The position numbers were made by a program, and so were the translations under genes. A stretch of 64,000 nt of DNA from JANYJZ01 sp964523395. GTDB lineage: Bacteria; Bacteroidota; Ignavibacteria; UBA10030; SZUA-254. The stretch covers positions 62,001 to 126,000 of the forward strand of contig CAZFXS010000001.1 in assembly GCA_964523395.1 (NCBI GenBank), in the 5' to 3' direction. How positions within the stretch are numbered: the first letter of the stretch is position 1; each line of letters starts with the position of its first letter. Under the pieces are notes generated by a model. It saw only the letters and a program-made list of their open reading frames with translations, searched no databases and was not told the origin of the DNA. Positions 51,652 to 59,690 of the stretch are shown here, piece by piece.

Positions 51652-51680
51652 AGAATACAAAGAATTTTGGAATTTGTCAA
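51652..51680 (-). promoter_or_regulatory. trp/aro supraoperon promoter
   Basis: Minus-strand TTGACA (51680-51675, consensus) and TATTCT (51657-51652) have a 17-bp spacer. Only 5 nt separate the -10 box from the leader ATG, so transcription would start at or next to that ATG. Confidence 0.75.
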
Positions 51681-51739
51681 GCATAATATCTCAAAAATTA
51701 CCACAAAGACACAAAGTTATTTATCGTGCTTTGTTTTTA

Positions 51740-51878
51740 GGTACTGGCTCATTTTGAATTATAATTCTTAAACGCAGAGACGCAGAGCTCGCCGAGTATC
51801 GCAAAGTGATTATTTCTCTGCGTTTCTTCGCGCTCTTTGCGACTCTGCGTTGTTCTTTTCTTTAAACTGAGCCAGCAC
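51740..51878. repeat. MITE-like element B2
   Basis: The termini GGTACTGGCTCATTTTGAA and TTTAAACTGAGCCAGCAC are inverted repeats; the interior is a long CGCAGAG hairpin. The 8-bp sequence TGTTTTTA flanks it exactly (51732-51739 and 51880-51887). An ACCACAAAGACACAAAG repeat lies just before it at 51704. Confidence 0.82.
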
Positions 51879-51899
51879 GTGTTTTTACTTGTCATTACA

Positions 51900-54260
51900 T
51901 TAGCGTAAAAACATCATTTTTTTCAGAATTGACCCTTCAGAGGTCTGGAGCCGATAGAAATATACGCCTGTTGAAAGGTTATTAGCATTAAATGTTTCCC
52001 GGTATTTTCCAGGAAGCAACTCCTTATTTATCAAAGAAGCAACTTCTTCCCCAAGTGTGTTCACAACAGACAACTTTACATACGAAGAGCGCGGAAGGTC
52101 AAACTCAATTGTCGTCGATTGATTAAATGGGTTAGGAAAGTTTTGTAGCGAGAATGTAATGATTTCTTCTGAGAATTTTTCATCCGTATCTGCCACATCA
52201 GTCAAGCCAATAGTGCGAAAATGAAACGTATCAGACCAGTCCCCATTAAAAGTATCATTTATTGCCATGACATGCCAATAGTAGGTTGTTTCAGGTTGTA
52301 AAAAAAAGTAGATAGGGGGAGTATAAGAAGTGTCGTTTACATATGCGCTAATTTTTATATTGTGAAATAAAGAATCAAGTGCTCCCTGAATTCGATACTG
52401 TGTGACATAATCAGCGGGTTTCCAAATAAACTTTGGTGGAGATAAATGAACACCAGAAGAATCATTTTTAGGAGAAATCAAGATCGGTTTGGATGGTTTT
52501 ACAGGGGTTGTTCTAAAAAAGGAAGGGACAGAGTAAAGGCCAGGACCACCAGCATTTCTTGCTCGAACATGCCAACTACAGGATGTACGCTGTGGTAAAC
52601 CCGTGACAAATTTAAATGTGTCTGTAATTGCAGTATCAGAATAAATAAGATTTTCAAATGAGTTGTCGAATATTTGTATATCATAACCTGTAACCTCGGG
52701 CAATGCTTGCCATTCAAAATTTGCGTCCAATGGAACATACCTTGATGGTTCAGGAGGGGAAAGTAAATTGGGCGATGAACTTGGTGGATAACGCAAAGAA
52801 GTAAATTGACGAATAGCGGAGTATTCTCCAATTCCTGCCATGTTAACGGCTTTTACTCGCCAATAAATTATTTTTTCTCTTTCGGGGTTTAAATAGAAAA
52901 TTGTATCTTCAGTCGGAATATCTGATGAAATTTCAAAACCTGGGCTCAGAGAAAACGAAAAGAAATATGATGTAGCAGTTGGTGAGGGATGCCATCCACA
53001 CTCACTGGGAATAAATATATCTATTGAGCTGTCAGGTGGGTATGCCAAGGTTGGCGGTGGCGGTGGTGGTCCAGTGATAAAAGTCCAAGGAATTGAAAAA
53101 ACAGAGTTACCTAAACTGTTTTGAGAAAATACTCTCCAAAAGTATTTTTTTACTTGCTCAAAACCGCTTACTGAAAAAAAAGTGTCAGCAATATTTGAAC
53201 TATTAATTAAGAGATCAGATTGAAACGTGGGATCTGTCGATACCTGAACCCCATATGATTCCGCATCATTGCTTTGTCGCCACTTTAATGTAACAGAAGT
53301 CAGGATATTTAAAGTATCCTGAGGAGGTGCAACAAGAAACGGTGGAAGAAGTTTTAATGTCGAAGTAATGCTTCGGTAAAATTGGCCGTTGCCGGTGATG
53401 GCGTATAAATAGCTGCTGTCATCAAGACGGAGATGAAGAATGTCTTTGTTAAGCAAGCCATTATTGATTTGTGACCATGCAAACCCATGCTGTTGTGACT
53501 CATAGACTCCACTGTCTAGTGTGCCAACGAAAAAGCGATCATACTTATCAATTGCAATCGTTTTTGACTGAAATCCGACAAGACCAAGAGGTGTATAGTT
53601 CGTCGTTGAAACATATAATCCAACGCCGCAAATTTCATGATACATTGACCATGCCATCGCAGATCCAAAACCATGTCCGAATCTCCAAGAGATTTCATTC
53701 TTGGTGGATCCAATTACGTTACCCCCGCAAAAATAAATTGTCCCATCAGGCCTGAAAAGCATATCAGTGATCGGAAAAGAATTAACAAAGTTGTAATTCA
53801 TGTTGTACCAAAGCTGGCCGTCGTCGTTAGACTTGAAAAATCCTCCCCATCGTCCGCCAGCGTAAACTACACCGTCTTTTCCTGATGCTATTGCCCCAAT
53901 TTGAAGTATAGTAGGTGTTGATGCTTCCCACGTGAGTCCATTGTTCGTGGAACGATACATGCGAGGTTCTGCAGTTGAAGTAATATACGTTCCATACGAA
54001 GATACAGTAAACCCGGTTATGCGTAAATCATTCAAGCCGTTGTTGATCGAACTCCATGAAACTCCTCCGTTGGTCGAACGAAAGAGGCCTGCCGAGTCAG
54101 TGCCAATAATAAGGGCTTTTGAGGAATCAAACGAAAAGGTTGTCACTGTACCCGCATACGGGCTCGTCAATTGTAGCCAAAAGCCTTTTTGACTATAAGC
54201 AGAATAACAAGTAAATAGCAAAAAAGTGATGAGATATTTAACTAGTCTTAAATAGTTCAC
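51900..54260 (-). CDS. T9SS cargo with Asp-box (BNR) repeats and fibronectin III-like domains
   Basis: A 786-residue exported protein. A signal peptide covers about residues 7-23. The N-terminal 300 residues form a propeller-like region with Asp-box motifs (STNGGVSW, STNNGLTW, SNDDGQLW), as in sialidase or photosynthesis-assembly-type propellers. Then come three or four fibronectin III-like domains (about 310-690) with repeated YYWHVMA, YFWRVFS, IYWRVKA and CSWHVRA strands, and a type A sorting domain at FSLQNFPNPFNQSTTIEF, ending MMFLR. The DNA looks more AT-rich than its neighbours. It lies 26 bp after another T9SS cargo gene and was probably transcribed with it. Target unknown; a role in adhesion or glycan binding is only a guess. 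Confidence 0.82.
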   Translation of the reverse strand: MNYLRLVKYLITFLLFTCYSAYSQKGFWLQLTSPYAGTVTTFSFDSSKALIIGTDSAGLFRSTNGGVSWSSINNGLNDLRITGFTVSSYGTYITSTAEPRMYRSTNNGLTWEASTPTILQIGAIASGKDGVVYAGGRWGGFFKSNDDGQLWYNMNYNFVNSFPITDMLFRPDGTIYFCGGNVIGSTKNEISWRFGHGFGSAMAWSMYHEICGVGLYVSTTNYTPLGLVGFQSKTIAIDKYDRFFVGTLDSGVYESQQHGFAWSQINNGLLNKDILHLRLDDSSYLYAITGNGQFYRSITSTLKLLPPFLVAPPQDTLNILTSVTLKWRQSNDAESYGVQVSTDPTFQSDLLINSSNIADTFFSVSGFEQVKKYFWRVFSQNSLGNSVFSIPWTFITGPPPPPPTLAYPPDSSIDIFIPSECGWHPSPTATSYFFSFSLSPGFEISSDIPTEDTIFYLNPEREKIIYWRVKAVNMAGIGEYSAIRQFTSLRYPPSSSPNLLSPPEPSRYVPLDANFEWQALPEVTGYDIQIFDNSFENLIYSDTAITDTFKFVTGLPQRTSCSWHVRARNAGGPGLYSVPSFFRTTPVKPSKPILISPKNDSSGVHLSPPKFIWKPADYVTQYRIQGALDSLFHNIKISAYVNDTSYTPPIYFFLQPETTYYWHVMAINDTFNGDWSDTFHFRTIGLTDVADTDEKFSEEIITFSLQNFPNPFNQSTTIEFDLPRSSYVKLSVVNTLGEEVASLINKELLPGKYRETFNANNLSTGVYFYRLQTSEGSILKKMMFLR

Positions 54261-54286
54261 TTTTTTAACTCTCTTCTGTTTATTGG

Positions 54287-55342
54287 TTATCTCAAAAACA
54301 TCATCTTTTTCGAAAGAGAACCTTCCTGTGTCTGTAACCGGTAGAAATACACCCCGGTTGGAAGAGTTGTTGCGTTAAATGTTTCGCGATACGTTCCGGG
54401 TGTCAACTCCTTATTGATTAAAGAAGCAACTTCCTCGCCGAGTGTATTTACGACTACTAATCTGACATACGAAGATCGGGGAAGATCAAATTCGATCGTG
54501 GTTGACGGATTGAACGGATTGGGATAGTTCTGTGTCAAGGCAAATTCGACAGGTATTTCATCGCTGACCCGTACATCGGTAGCAACAGGATCATTCCATG
54601 AAACGCTGGACACATTGATGACGCCTGTATTCGGTTGCAGTGTATCGGCGGCAACAACGGTCACCGATGCGCCGTTTGCGGCCATTATGTTGTATGTGAT
54701 GAAACGGTTGTAGATTAAGCCTGACCAGGTCCGCCGGTCTGACTTCACTCGAAGCGCCGGATAGACTGCACCGCCCGGCATCATAAGATTTCCGTATGCG
54801 TCGACAGTGTAATCAACAGTTTGAGTAGATACAGTTGTAGTCGGAGGGAATCCTCCGAACTGGGATGTGGAACTATCGGTAAAAGATGAGGTCCATGTTG
54901 TTCCAAAAGTTAACGGGAGTTGAAGAATTGTTTCGGCCGGGTGTCGTGTGAGCGTCGATATAAAGATCGGACTAATTGTCGCGTTCCCCGAATAGAGCAG
55001 GTTGCTTGCGAGCGTAAAGTACGAATATGATGTGCCGAAGACTACCGCGCGCTGGCAATGAGTTGCACCCGGAAACATGCCGGCATAGGGAGTTGTGTCC
55101 GGATCCACGCTGGTAAAAGATGCAGCAATATGCGATTGAAGCGTGCTTGCATCCCACGATGTCGAACCTGGTGAACCGATATCAAATGTATGCCTGGAAG
55201 TATCGTTCCTGCCCGTGGCTGTTACGCCTGCTGCTATTGTCGCCGCGACATCTCCCGCGGTAACAGTGATTTGCGCCGAAGCGACATTCAAAACAATAGT
55301 AAAAAGACAAAGCATAACAATGCAGTAGATTAACTTTTGCAT
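54287..55342 (-). CDS. T9SS type A sorting domain protein, 351 residues
   Basis: It has a signal peptide (about 1-23, ending ASAQ) and a single beta-rich domain of about 230 residues (ITVTAGDVAATIAAG, SYFTLASNLLYSG, ILQLPLTFGTTW) that does not match a family I can name. Similar small exported domains often precede sorting signals in these bacteria. The sorting domain starts FALTQNYPNPFNPSTTIEFDLP and ends MMFLR. It is almost the same as that of the downstream gene, so the two sorting domains were probably copied from each other. An AAGGAG ribosome site and a good promoter precede it. Confidence 0.82.
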   Translation of the reverse strand: MQKLIYCIVMLCLFTIVLNVASAQITVTAGDVAATIAAGVTATGRNDTSRHTFDIGSPGSTSWDASTLQSHIAASFTSVDPDTTPYAGMFPGATHCQRAVVFGTSYSYFTLASNLLYSGNATISPIFISTLTRHPAETILQLPLTFGTTWTSSFTDSSTSQFGGFPPTTTVSTQTVDYTVDAYGNLMMPGGAVYPALRVKSDRRTWSGLIYNRFITYNIMAANGASVTVVAADTLQPNTGVINVSSVSWNDPVATDVRVSDEIPVEFALTQNYPNPFNPSTTIEFDLPRSSYVRLVVVNTLGEEVASLINKELTPGTYRETFNATTLPTGVYFYRLQTQEGSLSKKMMFLR

Positions 55343-55393
55343 AGCGCACTCCTTATAAGAAAGATTAGATAGAGCCCCGATTGCAGTGATGTT

Positions 55394-55422
55394 ATTGTAC
55401 TGAACACAAAGAGGAAAAGCAA
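55394..55422 (-). promoter_or_regulatory. Candidate promoter of the T9SS gene pair
   Basis: Minus-strand TTGCTT (55422-55417) and TACAAT (55399-55394) are 17 bp apart, about 50 bp before the ATG. Confidence 0.5.
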
Positions 55423-55555
55423 GTGAAAATTAACACTCTTCTGGTGAATTTTAAGGGATTATCATTTCAAACCTTAAACACTTCACCGGCATCAAATCTA
55501 TGAAAAATCATGATATGTGAATCTGCCTAACCATCTTTTGATAGGAGAGAATGCT

Positions 55556-55933
55556 ATGAAAACCCGGCCTGTTATTGCTATGCTTGCTGTAATGAATATG
55601 CTTGTCGTTTTGTACGTTGTGGTCGAAGGAAAACAAAGCTCAGCCGGCCGACAGGATATCGCCCCGGTACTTCGCGCTCAGGCCATTGAACTGGTCGAAA
55701 GCAACGGACAGGTCAGGGCTCAACTCAATGTTGAGCCGACCGGTGAAGTGGTACTCCGGTTGCGGGATGAAACAGGCACGATCCGCATTAAACTAGGCGC
55801 CTCCAGGAGCGGTTCAGCACTTGCGTTGCTCAATGATTCGACGGAAGTGGGAGTTCATATTGTGGCGGAACGCGGGGGAAGCAGTTTGAAACTGAAGAAT
55901 AAGGATGGGGTGGAGCGGGTTGTGGTTCCGTGA
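55556..55933 (+). CDS. Small exported or membrane-anchored protein of unknown function
   Basis: A 125-residue protein with one N-terminal hydrophobic helix (about 5-23), either a signal anchor or an uncleaved signal. A beta-rich domain follows, made of short repeats with the pattern ELVESNGQVRAQLNV, EVVLRLRDETGTIRIKLGA, LALLNDSTEVGVHI and SLKLKNKDGVERVVV, about 20 residues each, which suggests a solenoid. AGGAG six bases before the ATG decides the start; an upstream GTG at 55517 is unlikely. No enzyme motif. I recognise similar hypothetical proteins but know no function. Confidence 0.7.
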   Translation: MKTRPVIAMLAVMNMLVVLYVVVEGKQSSAGRQDIAPVLRAQAIELVESNGQVRAQLNVEPTGEVVLRLRDETGTIRIKLGASRSGSALALLNDSTEVGVHIVAERGGSSLKLKNKDGVERVVVP

Positions 55934-56019
55934 AACATATTTTAATGATTAAACCTTGTGCCTCGATTTTTGCCGAGTTATGTGCAGTTTTGCAAATAAA
56001 GTGTAGACAGAATTCTCTT

Positions 56020-56661
56020 CTACGAAATTTGAGAGAGATACCATTCCGCTTCATCAGCTTTCCACTGACGAATTTCATCAAGCTTGCCAGCACAACCAGC
56101 AAAAAATGAATGCAGTTCTTTCATGCGCTGAAACAGGTTTTTCAGATTATAGCGGTGCTCTCCCCCAAGGGTGGAATCGAGTTGTTTCGTAATTGGATAT
56201 CTAAATGCAAAAGAAGACTTGTCTATCCGATGGAATTGGAGGATATAACTCTCAGCGTTTTCGACAGATTCTTTCTCTGAGTCACTTGTGTGTTCCAACA
56301 ACATGGGCTTGATTTCAGCCCAAATTGAATTGAGGTCATGATTGAGGCGATGAAGAATCTCGATTTTCTCATGTTTGGACCTCTCTGAGTAACCGATAAA
56401 CAGCCACTTGAGTTGGAGTTCTATGTATTGTCGATAAAGAAAACAGATTGGGTAAAATGTTGTGTCAAGAACTGAAATGTTCCGTGAAGTAATCGCCTGT
56501 TTTACGAGAGTCTGAGCAGCAAGTTCGTACCCTCGGATATATCCAGAAAACTGAGACACCAAACTGCCCCAACCGATATGCGAGAATTCAAGATACTCTC
56601 CATCCTCAACGAAAAGCTGAGAATCTCTTTTCGGCCAAGGAATATTGTCCATGTTATTCAT
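56020..56661 (-). CDS. HEPN-like hypothetical protein
   Basis: A 213-residue, mainly helical protein. A FYPICFLYRQYIELQLKWLF helix (about 67-86) and a later HRLNHDLNSIW segment recall small HEPN-like proteins seen in accessory regions, but the catalytic RX4-6H motif of HEPN RNases is not clear. GAGGAG precedes the ATG at 56661. The DNA is AT-rich relative to the flanks and the gene lies in a block of accessory genes. It may be a toxin- or defence-related gene or an orphan; this is inference. Confidence 0.6.
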   Translation of the reverse strand: MNNMDNIPWPKRDSQLFVEDGEYLEFSHIGWGSLVSQFSGYIRGYELAAQTLVKQAITSRNISVLDTTFYPICFLYRQYIELQLKWLFIGYSERSKHEKIEILHRLNHDLNSIWAEIKPMLLEHTSDSEKESVENAESYILQFHRIDKSSFAFRYPITKQLDSTLGGEHRYNLKNLFQRMKELHSFFAGCAGKLDEIRQWKADEAEWYLSQIS

Positions 56662-56747
56662 TTCTATCTCCTCACTATTTGAAAACCTTGTTTGCTAGGT
56701 TGGACATAACACATGGCAGAATAGCGCAATAGTTTTGCGAACATAGG

Positions 56748-57125
56748 TCAAAGCATTTGAGGTTCAATCTTGAATCGATGCTTGCAAGATTCACAAGTGA
56801 GATTTAACCAACCAAAAAAGGAATTGTACTTCATAGAGAATTTTTGGAATGTGCCCTGTTTATTTAGGTTCACACGGTTAACGGTTTCCTTGGTTCCACA
56901 GCTAGGACAAGTTATAATAACCTCAGAAGAAATACCCTTTTTGTTCGATTTCATTTCCCATTCAGTCTCAAGTTGTTGAACCCTAAGCTTGATATAGTTA
57001 GCAATAGCCAAGTTTTCTATTCCATTGGCATCACTGAATGCCTTTGCCCAGATGGAAATAATCATAGTTTTATTAAGAACTTCATTCCCAGCAATTTCAT
57101 GGAATTGTTCGTCGAGAGATTGCAT
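56748..57125 (-). CDS. Zinc-ribbon hypothetical protein
   Basis: A 125-residue protein. The N-terminal half is helical (MQSLDEQFHEIAGNEVLNK and AIANYIKLRVQQLE); the C-terminal half has two Cys pairs, CPSCGTKE (about 72-79) and CESCKHRF near 112, that can bind one zinc as a ribbon. It is AT-rich and lies 86 bp upstream of the HEPN-like gene on the same strand. No family name can be given. Confidence 0.6.
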   Translation of the reverse strand: MQSLDEQFHEIAGNEVLNKTMIISIWAKAFSDANGIENLAIANYIKLRVQQLETEWEMKSNKKGISSEVIITCPSCGTKETVNRVNLNKQGTFQKFSMKYNSFFGWLNLTCESCKHRFKIEPQML

Positions 57126-57268
57126 TATTGGTACCTATAACTAACTGGAAAAAAATGGAAAAGAATTTTTATCTCAAATATTCAATACACAAAACCTTTT
57201 GATACTTCTTGTAGAAATTAAACATCAAAACCCTACCCCCACCAAAAAATCAAATGTATTATTCTAAA
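57126..57268. other. AT-rich spacer without recognised features
   Basis: About 140 bp upstream of the zinc-ribbon gene. I see A-runs and no clear promoter, repeat or reading frame. Confidence 0.4.
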
Positions 57269-57600
57269 TTAAAAGGAGATTGGGCGAAGTAGAGGAATAG
57301 AAATTTCTTCATGAATGTCAATCTCCCGTATCGTTAAATCCCCGATAAAGTAATGAATAGTTTCTTTGAAGGCAAGCGGAAGTTTTGCCTCATGCTGGCT
57401 CAGTTTAAAGAAAAGAACAACGCAGAGTCGCAAAGAGCGCAAAGAAACGCAGAGAAATAATCACTTTGCGATACTCGGCGAGCTCTGCGTCTCCGCGTTT
57501 AAGAATTATAATTCAAAATGCGCCAGTACCTTTTGCCTGGTTGAAGACAAGGTTTCGCGCGGGAGGTGTTTCTTCCCAAGATTTGCTGATAATTAAAAGT
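57269..57600 (-). pseudogene. Gene remnant split by mobile element B3
   Basis: If element B3 and one copy of its 8-bp duplication are removed, an uninterrupted minus-strand frame of about 65-75 codons appears. It reads SWEETPPARNLVFNQ, then AKLPLAFKETIHYFIGDL, then TIREIDIHEEISIPLLRPIS and a final Phe, with TAA at 57271-57269. The composition is protein-like. No start codon is found upstream, where another repeat family begins, so it is the 3' end of a lost gene. Its function is unknown. Confidence 0.5.
57391..57530. repeat. MITE-like element B3
   Basis: Left end TGCTGGCTCAGTTTAAAG, right end TTCAAAATGCGCCAGTACC, with a CGCAGAG hairpin inside. TTTTGCCT flanks it exactly (57383-57390 and 57531-57538). 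Confidence 0.82.
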
Positions 57601-57611
57601 ACCTTTAGAAA

Positions 57612-57770
57612 AGTTGTTTGTGGGTACACCCCGAAGGGATGAAATGTTTATAGAAATAAAATGGAGAAAAACATGCGACCCCTACGGGATCGTATGTTTA
57701 ATATGAGACTAACCGTCCTCCTTTATTAAAGGTCGAAGATCCGCCGTTCCTTTGGCGGAAGGACTACAGG
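57612..57770. repeat. Intergenic repeat block (ACCCCGAAGGG and CGACCCCTACGGG types)
   Basis: Two short palindromic units, CCCCGAAGGGATG and ATGCGACCCCTACGGGATCG, are spaced by a TTTATAGAAATAAAAT segment, followed by a TCCGCC...GGCGGA hairpin near 57740. Similar phrases are common between genes of related bacteria. No gene is seen in this stretch. Confidence 0.5.
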
Positions 57771-57779
57771 AGGATTCTC

Positions 57780-58190
57780 TTATAGCTGGTACAGCATCAA
57801 ATACACAATCACACCTGTTACGGAAACATAGACCCATAACGGAAATGTCCAGCGCGCGATTTTTGCGTGAAGAGCGTACTTTGCCGCGAGACCGCGCCGG
57901 AGCGTAATGATAACCATCGGTACTATTGCTGTCGCGAGGATGGTGTGCGATATGAGAATCGTGAAATAAACAGTGCGGATGAATCCCTGTCCGGTAAACG
58001 GCGTGGAGCCGTGAAGGTAATGGTAGGTGAGGTACGAAATTAAAAAGAGAATCGAGACGCTGAATGCGCCGATCATGCAGCGCTTGTGCGCGTCACGGTT
58101 GCCTTTGGAGATAAAGACACGCCCCGCGATGAGCAGGATGGCACTGGTGCTGTTAAGTATGGCGTTGAGTGTTGGGAGGTTTTCTATCAT
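57780..58190 (-). CDS. DUF420 family membrane protein (oxidase assembly-associated)
   Basis: A 136-residue protein with four hydrophobic helices, typical of DUF420. It begins LPTLNAILNSTSAILLIAG; the conserved HKRCM segment and the two His-containing stretches YHYLHGSTPF and HTILA are present. In Bacillus a related protein (CtaM/YozB) is needed to assemble haem A oxidases. Here it closes the run SCO-ABC-ctaB-ctaA-coxB, which supports the same role. A repeat hairpin separates it from SCO. Confidence 0.82.
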   Translation of the reverse strand: MIENLPTLNAILNSTSAILLIAGRVFISKGNRDAHKRCMIGAFSVSILFLISYLTYHYLHGSTPFTGQGFIRTVYFTILISHTILATAIVPMVIITLRRGLAAKYALHAKIARWTFPLWVYVSVTGVIVYLMLYQL

Positions 58191-58202
58191 AATAAGATTT
58201 TC

Positions 58203-58268
58203 TTACCACGAAGTCTTAAAGACACAAAGGTCACTAAGCTTGGTGCCTTGGTGTCTTTGTGGTGAAAT
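58203..58268. repeat. Complete TTACCACGAAG...CTTTGTGGTGA hairpin repeat
   Basis: Left half TTACCACGAAGTCTTAAAGA, right half GGTGTCTTTGTGGTGAA as its imperfect inverse, with a central CACTAAGCTTGGTG. It forms a single long stem in the DUF420-SCO spacer. Confidence 0.6.
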
Positions 58269-58270
58269 CA

Positions 58271-58888
58271 CTATTTGTCCAGTTCATTCTGCAAAAGCCG
58301 TGCATCTGATATCAATTTCTTCATTGCTTCTTCGTCTTCACTGTCGTAGTAGCCGCGAATATCGGCATTGCCGTCCACCAGAACAAACTTTTGGCTGTGG
58401 ATGATAGCTTCAGTGCCTTCCGTATCAAGTCCCAGGTGAAAACCCGAACGTGTCAGTTCATATATCTTTTTCTTCTCGCCTGTCAGGAAAATCCACTTTC
58501 CCTCAATTGCTCCGTACCCCTTGCCGTATGAGGCAAGCACTTCGGGAGTATCTGTCTCCGGGTCAACCGAAAACGAGACAAACTGGATCTTCGGGTCATT
58601 GGCAAGCTCCTGCTGAAGCTCTGTCATCTTTGTGCTCATCATCGGACAGGTGCCCGCACAGCTTGTAAAAATAAAATCCGCAATGGAAATTTTCCCTTTC
58701 ATATCGTTTACAGAGAAGCTCTGATGTTTCTCGTTTGTAAAAGAAAACTCAGGCACCCTGCTCACGACGGGAAGCTGGGATTGTTGCGGCTGGTTCATGT
58801 ACCACAACCGTATTCCCACGACCAGCGCTGTAAGTATAAAAAGTCCCGCCAGGATATTTTTTCTTGTCCGCCGTTGAAGTCCGGTCAT
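58271..58888 (-). CDS. SCO1/SenC family copper chaperone
   Basis: A 205-residue membrane-tethered thioredoxin-fold protein that delivers copper to the CuA site of cytochrome oxidase. An N-terminal helix (about 11-29) is followed by the domain with Cys77 and Cys81 in FTSCAGTCPMM and the third copper ligand His in AIIHSQKFVLVD (about 163). All three are intact. It is separated by one base from the ABC permease gene. Confidence 0.93.
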   Translation of the reverse strand: MTGLQRRTRKNILAGLFILTALVVGIRLWYMNQPQQSQLPVVSRVPEFSFTNEKHQSFSVNDMKGKISIADFIFTSCAGTCPMMSTKMTELQQELANDPKIQFVSFSVDPETDTPEVLASYGKGYGAIEGKWIFLTGEKKKIYELTRSGFHLGLDTEGTEAIIHSQKFVLVDGNADIRGYYDSEDEEAMKKLISDARLLQNELDK

Positions 58889-58889
58889 C

Positions 58890-59690
58890 TTAATGTTTTA
58901 CAGGTTTGTTGACAATAAAGAACGATAGGGAAAACGTGGAAATGGCGAAGACGATTGTCAAAGCTATATTTGTCGAAAGCGGAGTAAGGTCTGCCGTTCC
59001 GGTATGCCCTTGCAGGTACAATCCCTGCCGCAACGCGGCTACACCATACGATAACGGATTGATCATCATGATTTTATCCAGCCATCCTGCGGCACCGGAA
59101 GCAGGAAATAATGCTCCGGACAAGAGCCAGAGCGGAATCAGAAACAGATTCATGATGGCATGAAAGCCCTGTGTTGAATCCATCCGCCAGGCAATCATAA
59201 ACCCGAGTCCGGTAAGCCCGAACGCGATGACAAAAAGAATGAAAAATATTATCAGTATCGAAATGATACTCAATGAAATGCCGATGAAGGGCGTCAGCAG
59301 CAAGAGCAGAGTTGCCTGTGCAAGGGCAAGTATCGTACCACCCATGATTTTACCCATGACAATGCTTGCGCGCGAGACAGGTGCCACGACAACAGATTGC
59401 AGAAAACCTTCACGTCTGTCCTCAATGATGGAAATTGTGGAAAAGATGGAAGTAAACAGGATAATCAGAACAACAGTGCCGGGGAAGAAATACTCGAGGT
59501 AATTCATCTCCGGCGGCGCGCTCGGGTGACGGAATGATCCGCCCAGCCCCGATCCGATAAGGAACCAGAAGATCAGCGGCGAGCCGATAACGCCGATCAT
59601 CCTGCTGCGCTGTCGCACGAAGCGGACGAGCTCGCGCCTGCAAAGGGAATATGATGCGAGCGTAAAGTAGGAAAAAGTGAGGTTGTTCAT
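58890..59690 (-). CDS. ABC-2 type transporter permease
   Basis: A 266-residue ABC-2 permease with a cytoplasmic N-terminus and about six helices; EDRREGFLQSVVVAPVSR (near 91-108) is the conserved ABC-2 cytoplasmic loop and LFPASGAAGWLDKIMMINPLSYG the usual C-terminal signature. Its partner ATPase is the next gene upstream. The substrate is unknown; position within the oxidase operon suggests a role in haem, copper or cytochrome maturation. Confidence 0.9.
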   Translation of the reverse strand: MNNLTFSYFTLASYSLCRRELVRFVRQRSRMIGVIGSPLIFWFLIGSGLGGSFRHPSAPPEMNYLEYFFPGTVVLIILFTSIFSTISIIEDRREGFLQSVVVAPVSRASIVMGKIMGGTILALAQATLLLLLTPFIGISLSIISILIIFFILFVIAFGLTGLGFMIAWRMDSTQGFHAIMNLFLIPLWLLSGALFPASGAAGWLDKIMMINPLSYGVAALRQGLYLQGHTGTADLTPLSTNIALTIVFAISTFSLSFFIVNKPVKH

